Positions 6,888 through 12,179 of a stretch of 12,179 bases of DNA are shown here, one piece after another. The stretch lies in NCBI GenBank assembly GCA_035524895.1, contig DATLFI010000141.1:1-12179 (forward strand), given 5' to 3'. The DNA is from DATLFI01 sp035524895 (lineage in GTDB: Bacteria > Acidobacteriota > Thermoanaerobaculia > Multivoradales > Multivoraceae). How positions within the stretch are numbered: position 1 is the first letter of the stretch; each line of letters starts with the position of its first letter. A model generated the notes under the pieces. The model was given only the letters and a program-made list of their open reading frames with translations. It was not told the DNA's origin and searched no databases. A program made the translations under genes and the position numbers.

Positions 6888-8036
6888 ATGCCCGGCAACA
6901 CCTTCGGCCAGCTCTTCCGCATCACGACCGCCGGCGAGAGCCACGGTCCCGCGAACGTGGTGATCCTCGACGGCGTGCCGCCTGGCCTGCCGCTCACCGA
7001 GGCCGACCTGGAGCTCGACCTCGCGCGGCGACGCCCCGGCCAGTCGAGCCTGGTCAGCCAGCGCGACGAGGGCGATGTCCCGCGCATCCTCTCTGGCGTC
7101 TTCGAGGGGCGCACCACCGGCACCTCGATCGCGATCCTGATCGAGAACCGCGACGCGCGATCTCGCGACTACGACGAGCTGCGCGAGAAGTACCGGCCGG
7201 GTCATGCGGACCACACCTTCGACGCCAAGTACGGCTTCCGTGACCACCGCGGGGGCGGTCGGTCGAGCGCGCGAGAGACGGTGGTGCGTGTGGCCGCGGG
7301 AGCGGTGGCGAAGAAGCTGCTCTTTGTCCTCCACGGCGTGCGTGTCCTCGGGTGGGTGCGTCAGGTCGGCGACCTCGAAGCGACGATCGAGGATCCCGCG
7401 GCGGTGACGCTGGAGCAGGTCGAGTCCAACCCGGTGCGCTGCCCCGACGCGGAGGCCGCGGCCCGCATGCAGGCACTGATCGAGCAGGTGCGCGCGGAGC
7501 GCGATTCCATCGGCGGTGTCGCCGAGATCGTCGCCACCGGGGTCCCGGCGGGATGGGGAGAGCCGGTGTTCGACAAGCTGAAGGCCGACTTTGCGAAGGC
7601 GCTCTTCAGCCTCCCGGCCGTGCTCGGCGTCGAGTACGGGACGGGTTTCGCGGCGGCGCGCCTGCGCGGCTCGCAGAACAACGACGAGCTGACGATGCGC
7701 GATGGGCGAGTCGTGTCGCGGACCAACCGGCACGGCGGCATGCTCGGAGGGATCTCCTCGGGGATGCCGATCGTGCTGCGCTGCGCGATCAAGCCGACTA
7801 GCAGCATCCCGCAGGAGCAGCGCACGGTCGACCGGTCCGGCGCCGCGACGACCGTCGCGGTGCGCGGGCGGCACGACCCGTGTCTGTTGCCGCGCTTCGT
7901 GCCGATGGGCGAGGCGATGGTGGCGATCGTGCTCGCGGACCACTGCCTGCGCCAGCGTGCTCAGAATGTCCTCGGCGACGACCGGAACGCGGAGATGGCA
8001 GGGGAGGGCGCCGGCGTCGCCGGGGAGGATCGTTGA
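6888..8036 (+). CDS. aroC: Chorismate synthase
   Basis: AroC catalyses the last shikimate step, converting 5-enolpyruvylshikimate-3-phosphate to chorismate with reduced FMN, for aromatic amino acids and folate. The 382-aa product carries the family signatures: GESHG (16-20, catalytic His19), GHADHTFDAKYGFRDHRGGG (105-124), the SSARETVVRVAAGA core (126-139), TNRHGGMLGGISSG (279-292) and GRHDPCLLPRFVPMGEA (327-343). Both catalytic histidines (19 and within 106-109) are present, and length is normal for the long bacterial form, plus a Gly/Ala-rich tail (about 360-382). AGGAG at 6870-6874 precedes the ATG at a long spacing. The stop overlaps the start of the next gene as TTGA, so the two are probably translated together. 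Confidence 0.97.
   Translation: MPGNTFGQLFRITTAGESHGPANVVILDGVPPGLPLTEADLELDLARRRPGQSSLVSQRDEGDVPRILSGVFEGRTTGTSIAILIENRDARSRDYDELREKYRPGHADHTFDAKYGFRDHRGGGRSSARETVVRVAAGAVAKKLLFVLHGVRVLGWVRQVGDLEATIEDPAAVTLEQVESNPVRCPDAEAAARMQALIEQVRAERDSIGGVAEIVATGVPAGWGEPVFDKLKADFAKALFSLPAVLGVEYGTGFAAARLRGSQNNDELTMRDGRVVSRTNRHGGMLGGISSGMPIVLRCAIKPTSSIPQEQRTVDRSGAATTVAVRGRHDPCLLPRFVPMGEAMVAIVLADHCLRQRAQNVLGDDRNAEMAGEGAGVAGEDR
8022..8029 (+). promoter_or_regulatory. Shine-Dalgarno sequence deciding the TTG start of the glycosyltransferase
   Basis: GGGGAGGA lies at the end of aroC, 3-5 nt before the TTG at 8033. No ATG or GTG in that frame follows until inside the first membrane segment, so this site supports a TTG start sharing two bases with the aroC TGA stop. 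Confidence 0.6.
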
Positions 8037-10231
8037 GCGCCGGCTCGTTCGGCGTCAACCCGCGCGACGGCGATCGCGAAGGCGGCGCCACCGCAGCACG
8101 GCCCGACCATCGGCCGCTCGCGTCAGCGCTCGGCGCGACGCTGCTGCTGGTGGTGGTCTGGCTGCTCGACATCTCGGGTCTCGTCGACCTGACCAGCCGG
8201 CCCCTGCCGGGCAGGTTCTGCCAGGCGGCGGCCGGGCTCGCGGTGGTCGCGTGGTCGTGGTGGAGCGTGCACTGGCTGCGGTCGCGTGGTCGCGCGGCGC
8301 GAGAGTCGCACTCCCTGTGGCCCTGGGCCTTGCCGCTCGCGGTCGCGGTCTCGCTCGCCGTGCGCCTGGTGGGCATCGAGTGGGAGGCGGGCACGGGCTA
8401 CTACCGCGACGAAGGAATCTACGAGGCGACGGCGAGGTCCATCAACGCCGGCAACCTGTTCCCTGGGTCGTTCATCTATGGCCACTTCCCGTTCTACTCC
8501 CTCGCTCTGGCTTCCTGGCTCTACGAGCGCTTCCCCGACCTCAGCGGCTGGCTCTACGGCGTGCTGTTCGACCGCCACACCGCGCACGACCACCTCTGGC
8601 TGACGCTGCGCGCGGTGTGCGCGCTCTTCGGCGCAGCAACCGTGGTGCCGGTGTTCCTGGCCGCCGAACGGGTCGCAGGACGGCTTGCGGCCGCGCTCGC
8701 CGCGACCTTGATCGTGTTCTCCCCGCTCTACAACGAGATCAGCCACTTGGTGATCAGCGACGTGCCGTCGGCGTTCTTCGCGGCTCTGGTGCTGCCGTTC
8801 GCGGCACGCCTCGTGGTCGCTCCGGTTCCGTTGCTCCGCGACTGGCTGTGGGCGGGAGTGGCAGCCGGCCTTGCCGCCGCGAGCAAGTACCCGGCCGGAG
8901 TCGTCGCGGTCGCGATCGTCGCGGCGTGGGCGCGGCAGCTCGTGCTGTCGCGACGGTTCTCGTGGTCGCTGTTGTGGGCAGGTCTCGCCGCGATCGGTGC
9001 GTTCCTGGCCGCGATGCCGGCATTCCTGATCCGCAGCGACCGGGTCTTGGCCGGCGAGGGCAGGGACCTGCTGTTCGGCTTCCGGCAATACGGGCAGGGC
9101 GGCTGGATCGGCGTGGTGCGCGAGAGCGACGCGCTGTTCTATGCCGAACGTCTGTGGCAGAGCTTCGGTCTCCCGGCGCTGGTGCTCGGTCTGGCCGGGC
9201 TGCTGCTCGTGCCGCGGGCGCTGCGCGGACGCGTCGCCTGGCTGCTGCCGTTTCCGGTGCTCTACCTGCTGTTGCTCGACTCGATGAGCATGTCGGTGCG
9301 ACGCAACCTGCTGCCGGTGCTGCCGTGGCTCGCGCTGCTGCTGGGCATCGGAGGCGCGATCTTGATCGAGCGGCTGGTCGACCTTCCCGCTGTGGCGCGG
9401 CGCCCGGTTGGTTTGCGGCGCGTGGCGGCTGGGCTGCTGCTGGCAGTGCTGCTGTTCGTGCCGGTGCGTGCCACGATCGAGCAGGACCTCCGCTACACCC
9501 GGGCGTCCACGAGCGAGGTGGCAGTGGCGTGGATCGTCGAGCACGTGCCCCCGGGCGCGCGCATCGTGAAGGAGTCGTACACGCCGAAGCTGGACGGTTT
9601 GCCCTACGAGGTCCTCCAGTCGCGCTTCGCGGCACGCCGTACCCTCTCGGAGATCCGCGACCCTGCGAACGACTTCCTGCTGCTGTCCTGGAACGCCTAC
9701 GGGCGGTTCCTGCACCAGGAGCGGCTGACCCAGCCGCACCACCGCGTCTACTCGGAGCGCTACCAGGAGATGCTCCGCTGGGAGAAGGTGCGCGACTTCG
9801 CTCCGGGTCGCACTCGGCTCGGTCCGTACCTGTCGCTGTTCCGTCTCGAGCCCGAGGATGGCGAGTCCGCTTCGGAGCGGACCTACGCGGCTGCTGAGGC
9901 AGCGTTCGTTTCGCCTCCCTCGCACGCCTCGAGGTCGGCGGCTGGCAGCCTCCACATCGACCCCGCCGACGGGTTCGTGCTCTTCAAGGGCCACTTCGCC
10001 GCGGGACGCTACGGCCTGCAGGTCGTTGGCGGCGAGGTTGCACCGACGGGTCGCGTCGAGGTTCGCGCGAGCGACGGCGAGGTGGTCGAAGAGGCTCGGC
10101 TCGAGGCCGGCTCTGCGACGGTGGAGCTCGGACGGGCCGAGAAGTATTTTTTCTACCTGCGGCTCGAGGCGGGCTCCACGCTGGAGCGTTTCGAAGTCAC
10201 GAGCCTCGTAGGCGCCGGCGCGGGTGGGTGA
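8033..10231 (+). CDS. GT39/ArnT-like membrane glycosyltransferase with C-terminal beta domain
   Basis: This 732-aa GT-C type protein probably moves a sugar from a polyprenyl-phosphate donor to a periplasmic acceptor. A cytoplasmic N-tail (1-30) precedes helices from about 31-50. The first periplasmic loop carries YYRDEGIYEATA (123-134); Asp126-Glu127 match the acidic catalytic motif of the PMT/ArnT family. Next come GHFPFYSL (150-157), the position of the family's second loop motif, and SKYPAG (284-289), common in GT39. Multiple hydrophobic segments run to about residue 480. Residues 490-610 are soluble, and about 635-732 look like a small beta-sandwich (SLHIDPADGFVLFKGHFAAG and following). 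It is convergent with the PDZ gene, 3 nt apart. Acceptor and sugar are not deducible; adjacency to aroC gives no clear functional hint. Confidence 0.85.
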   Translation: MSAGSFGVNPRDGDREGGATAARPDHRPLASALGATLLLVVVWLLDISGLVDLTSRPLPGRFCQAAAGLAVVAWSWWSVHWLRSRGRAARESHSLWPWALPLAVAVSLAVRLVGIEWEAGTGYYRDEGIYEATARSINAGNLFPGSFIYGHFPFYSLALASWLYERFPDLSGWLYGVLFDRHTAHDHLWLTLRAVCALFGAATVVPVFLAAERVAGRLAAALAATLIVFSPLYNEISHLVISDVPSAFFAALVLPFAARLVVAPVPLLRDWLWAGVAAGLAAASKYPAGVVAVAIVAAWARQLVLSRRFSWSLLWAGLAAIGAFLAAMPAFLIRSDRVLAGEGRDLLFGFRQYGQGGWIGVVRESDALFYAERLWQSFGLPALVLGLAGLLLVPRALRGRVAWLLPFPVLYLLLLDSMSMSVRRNLLPVLPWLALLLGIGGAILIERLVDLPAVARRPVGLRRVAAGLLLAVLLFVPVRATIEQDLRYTRASTSEVAVAWIVEHVPPGARIVKESYTPKLDGLPYEVLQSRFAARRTLSEIRDPANDFLLLSWNAYGRFLHQERLTQPHHRVYSERYQEMLRWEKVRDFAPGRTRLGPYLSLFRLEPEDGESASERTYAAAEAAFVSPPSHASRSAAGSLHIDPADGFVLFKGHFAAGRYGLQVVGGEVAPTGRVEVRASDGEVVEEARLEAGSATVELGRAEKYFFYLRLEAGSTLERFEVTSLVGAGAGG
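10127..10152 (+). terminator. Terminator-like hairpin plus T6 inside the glycosyltransferase 3' end
   Basis: CTCGG (10127-10131), loop ACGGG, and CCGAG (10137-10141) form a 5-bp stem, followed by AAGTA and six T residues (10147-10152). A T run is unusual in this GC-rich gene. The stem is short, the U tract is 5 nt away, and the element lies 80 nt before the stop codon, so efficient termination is doubtful; the codons also encode a plausible KYFFY strand. Confidence 0.2.
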
Positions 10232-10234
10232 GCG

Positions 10235-11095
10235 TCACTGCACCTGGCGGCGGTGCAGGCGCATGGTCTTCACGCCGTCCAGCTCGTCGCAGACGCGCTC
10301 CACGCCGTTGACCGTGCAGGTGCAGGTGTCATCCTCGCAACGCACCGCGATGGCGCACTTCTTGGCGTCGCCATCCTCGCTGGCCTCGCAGTCGAAATCG
10401 AAGCTCCCGGGAAAGCCGGGGGCGCCATGGAAGAAGAACATCGAGGGTCGGTCCGAGCTCTCCTCGCACTCCTCGCCATCGCAGCGCACCAAGACTCGCG
10501 CCGCTCTGCGGGGGTGGTCCGCTGGCTTCTCGAGGGTGGCGGTGAGCGTCTCGATCCGGCCACTGCGCCACAGCTCGAGCTGGACCGGCCCCGGCTCTCG
10601 CTTGCCGACCGCGCGCGCCAACGACCCGCCGGAAGAGACCGCCTCGTCGTCCAGCCGGGTCAGGATGTCGCCGACCTCGACTCCGGCACGGGCTGCGGGG
10701 CTGTCCACGACCACGCTCGCCACGAGCACGCCCTGGTCTTCCGGGACCCCGAAGTGCTGCCGCAGCTCCGGGGTGAGATCGGTGAGCTGCACCCCGAGGA
10801 ACGCGCCGCGAGACCACTGCAGGCCTGCGAGCGCCTCGCGAGCCAGCTCTCCCCGCTCCCCGAGCCAGAGGAGGGAGCTACCGTCGCCGTCGCCGCGCAG
10901 GAGCTCGACCTTGCCTTCCGGCGTGACGAAGATCTGCTGGGAGCGCTTGGCGCAATCCTGGCCTTCCTCGCAACGAAGGAGCCGTCGTTCGACGCCGAAG
11001 CGCCGGTCTGTCTCCTGGGCGGCGATGGGCGGCGCGAGCGCGGCGGCGGCGGCAAGTCCGAGCGCGCAGAGAGTGGGGATCGTGGGGGTGGGCAT
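10235..11095 (-). CDS. Secreted cysteine-rich PDZ-domain protein
   Basis: The 286-aa product has a Sec signal peptide (hydrophobic 10-24, likely cleaved after AIA at 23-25 or nearby) and should reach the periplasm or beyond. A single PDZ domain spans about 95-190: the ligand loop GAFLGVQL (97-104), VVVDSPAARAGVEVGDILTRLDDE (128-151) and VQLELWRSGR (171-180) are typical of DegP/RseP-like PDZ. No protease catalytic domain is present, so it probably binds protein C-termini without cutting. Outside the PDZ the mature chain has ten cysteines, arranged partly in three RC-acidic-C units (RCEEGQDC 41-48 region, RCDGEEC 204-210, RCEDDTC 252-258). They are probably disulfide-bonded, although metal binding is conceivable. 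AGGAAG lies about 10 nt before the ATG. It follows rsmE on the same strand after 100 nt. Confidence 0.85.
   Translation of the reverse strand: MPTPTIPTLCALGLAAAAALAPPIAAQETDRRFGVERRLLRCEEGQDCAKRSQQIFVTPEGKVELLRGDGDGSSLLWLGERGELAREALAGLQWSRGAFLGVQLTDLTPELRQHFGVPEDQGVLVASVVVDSPAARAGVEVGDILTRLDDEAVSSGGSLARAVGKREPGPVQLELWRSGRIETLTATLEKPADHPRRAARVLVRCDGEECEESSDRPSMFFFHGAPGFPGSFDFDCEASEDGDAKKCAIAVRCEDDTCTCTVNGVERVCDELDGVKTMRLHRRQVQ
10238..10258. terminator. Stem-loop at the convergent gene junction
   Basis: CTGCACC (10238-10244), a 7-nt loop, and GGTGCAG (10252-10258) form a perfect 7-bp stem. It lies 7 nt past the glycosyltransferase stop and within the last codons of the convergent PDZ gene. No T tract follows on either strand, so it may slow or stabilise transcript ends rather than act as a true intrinsic terminator. 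With only 3 nt between the two genes, it is the only visible candidate for separating the transcripts. Confidence 0.35.
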
Positions 11096-11195
11096 CGTTG
11101 GTTCTTCCTGTTGCTGGCGCGGGCGCGATGGTGCGGCCGCAGCATCGGATCTCGGGCTTGAAACGCCCGGTCGAGGCTGGGGTTCCCGGCGGGCA

Positions 11196-11918
11196 TCAAG
11201 GAGAGAAGTCCGGCATCAAGCGGCCGAGCAGGACGCTGACCGCTTGCTCGACGCGCAGCGGGCGGCCCCCAAGGCTCACCGGCAGCGCGCCGGCGTCGCG
11301 CAGCGTCGCGACTTCGTCGTCGAGGAAGCCGCCTTCCGGACCCACGAAGAGCGTGGCCGGGCCGACGGGTCCGCGCGGGAACGGGGTCGGCGCGTCGCCG
11401 TGGGCCACCAGGCCGAGTCGCTGCGCGAGCAGGTCTTCCAGCCGTTCGGCGACGAAACGTCGGAAGGCAGGCCACGACTCCACAACCGGCAGGACCGTGT
11501 CTCGTCCTTGCTCGAGCCCCAAGAGCAGTTGGCGGCCCACCGCCTCTGCGTCGAGGATCGAGCTCTGCCAGTAGCTTCGCTCGACTCTCGAGGTGCCGAG
11601 CAGCACGATCCGCTTCACCCCCATCGCCGCCGACCCTTGGAGGATGCGGCCCAGGAACTTGGGCCGCGGTAGGGCGAGCACGAGGTGGACGGGCAGCGGT
11701 TCCGGCGGCGCTTCGCGCAGCTCGAGCGCGAGGCGCAGACACGAATCGTCGAGCGCGGTCACCGTCGCCTGGCCGAGCATGCCGTCCAGCAATCCGACCC
11801 GCAGCCGATCGCCCGGCCCGGCGCGCAGCACGCGGGCGACGTGATCGCGCCGATCACCCCGCACGATCGCCTCGTTCGGCGCCACCAGGTCCTCGGAGAA
11901 GAGCAGCAGGAGATTCAT
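11196..11918 (-). CDS. rsmE: 16S rRNA (uracil1498-N3)-methyltransferase RsmE
   Basis: RsmE methylates N3 of U1498 in the decoding region of 16S rRNA using S-adenosylmethionine. The 240-aa length is standard. The N-terminal PUA-like domain (about 1-70) starts MNLLLLFSEDL and includes the HVARVLRAGPGD segment (27-38), where RsmE proteins place their HxxxVLR motif. The SPOUT domain follows, with LALPRPKFLGRILQ (84-97), GVKRIVLL (103-110), the knot motif LFVGPEGGFLDDEV and LGGRPLRVEQAVSVLL near the C-terminus. The last motif reads LRVEQA where LRTETA is commoner; Glu is retained. ATG11918 was chosen because the family begins MNL; an upstream ATG at 11984 would add 22 unconserved residues. There is no Shine-Dalgarno sequence. 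The 100 nt between it and the PDZ gene hold a weak GCCCG/CGGGC hairpin (11165-11194) but no good promoter. Confidence 0.95.
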   Translation of the reverse strand: MNLLLLFSEDLVAPNEAIVRGDRRDHVARVLRAGPGDRLRVGLLDGMLGQATVTALDDSCLRLALELREAPPEPLPVHLVLALPRPKFLGRILQGSAAMGVKRIVLLGTSRVERSYWQSSILDAEAVGRQLLLGLEQGRDTVLPVVESWPAFRRFVAERLEDLLAQRLGLVAHGDAPTPFPRGPVGPATLFVGPEGGFLDDEVATLRDAGALPVSLGGRPLRVEQAVSVLLGRLMPDFSP

Positions 11919-12001
11919 GAGGCTGGTGGCGCGAGCGCCTGGGGTGCGGGCTCTCCGACCAATACCGGTAGGAGCAGGGGTCATGTTGCGGCGCAGTCCA
12001 G

Positions 12002-12007
12002 TAGAAT
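12002..12007 (+). promoter_or_regulatory. Candidate -10 element for the Tat-signal gene
   Basis: TAGAAT matches the -10 consensus at 5 of 6 positions and lies 33 nt before the ATG at 12040, giving a plausible 25-nt leader. No -35 hexamer is seen at normal spacing. The same 121-nt divergent region (11919-12039) also holds an 8-bp palindrome, TACCGGTA (11963-11970), of unknown meaning. Confidence 0.35.
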
Positions 12008-12039
12008 GACAGCTCGCAGGAAGGAACGACGGAGGAACC

Positions 12040-12179
12040 ATGACCGGCCCGATCTCCAGGAGAAGCGTGCTGCTCGCGTCGGCGGCTCTGGCTGCCGCCA
12101 GGGGTCTGTCCTTCGCTGCGCCCCAAGGCGCGACGCCTTCGGTGCCGCCCGCGATCGCACCCGACTGGCAGCCGTTGCT
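12040..12179 (+). CDS. N-terminus of a probable Tat-exported protein (partial)
   Basis: The gene runs off the right edge; 46 complete codons are visible. A strong Shine-Dalgarno sequence, GGAGG (12031-12035), precedes ATG12040 by 4 nt. The product begins MTGPISRRSVLLASAALAAA: a twin-arginine SRRSVLL motif (6-12) followed by a hydrophobic alanine-rich segment and a possible cleavage site near SFAAP (24-28). After that comes a proline-rich stretch (TPSVPPAIAPDW). This fits a cofactor-containing or folded exported protein, or a tethered lipoprotein-like factor, but no catalytic domain is visible. It is divergent from rsmE. Confidence 0.75.
   Translation, partial: MTGPISRRSVLLASAALAAARGLSFAAPQGATPSVPPAIAPDWQPL

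Noticed and set aside
6846..7943. A 365-aa minus-strand frame opposite aroC
   Set aside because: It is a shadow of aroC, which carries all family signatures and a normal length.
8123..9994. A 623-aa open frame on the minus strand opposite the glycosyltransferase
   Set aside because: Its product is full of Arg, Gln, His and Glu with no domain motifs; it mirrors the codon bias of the plus-strand gene, whose helices and catalytic loop are clear.
11158..11194. Intrinsic terminator after rsmE
   Set aside because: Only a 5-bp GCCCG/CGGGC stem with a 20-nt loop and a broken T run (GTTTC); too weak to list as its own feature.
10224..11672. A 482-aa plus-strand frame across the PDZ and rsmE genes
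   Set aside because: It crosses two well-supported minus-strand genes and gives Ser/Arg-rich sequence without recognisable domains.

Overview
The window is one contiguous piece of a GC-rich (roughly 70%) Gram-negative bacterial chromosome. It is densely packed, with codon third positions almost always G or C, short gene gaps and several 4-nt stop/start overlaps. The gene content is mostly ordinary chromosomal: shikimate pathway, 16S rRNA methylation, a GT-C membrane glycosyltransferase, a secreted PDZ protein and a Tat-type signal peptide. A myxobacterial/deltaproteobacterial or acidobacterial-type lineage fits, but no marker here fixes the phylum. I see no insertion sequence, phage gene, CRISPR array, tRNA or rRNA.

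Left part (1-5335). A small hypothetical gene (124-468, +) converges on a three-gene minus-strand operon. In transcription order the operon is an NhaC-type antiporter (5335-3908), a 760-aa fusion of an FAD/NAD(P) oxidoreductase with selenophosphate synthetase SelD (3911-1629, ATGA overlap with the antiporter), and a NahK-like anomeric sugar kinase (1615-491, 13-nt gap). This is the most interesting unit. It suggests a selenium module in which a flavin domain feeds a SelD domain on the same chain, co-expressed with an ion transporter and a sugar-1-kinase of unknown connection.

Centre (5336-5408). The short divergent intergenic region is almost filled by nested inverted repeats. The outer arms each place the same 10-mer over a candidate -10 element, one per strand, so it looks like a shared bidirectional promoter/operator.

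Right part (5409-10231). A plus-strand cluster follows: a TIGR04076-like small protein, an aldo/keto reductase, chorismate synthase AroC, and a GT39-like membrane glycosyltransferase that probably starts at a TTG inside the aroC stop (TTGA). It ends 3 nt from a convergent gene.

Far right (10235-12179). Two minus-strand genes lie in the order rsmE then a secreted, cysteine-rich PDZ protein. Divergent from rsmE, a plus-strand gene with a twin-arginine-like signal sequence starts at 12040 and runs off the window.
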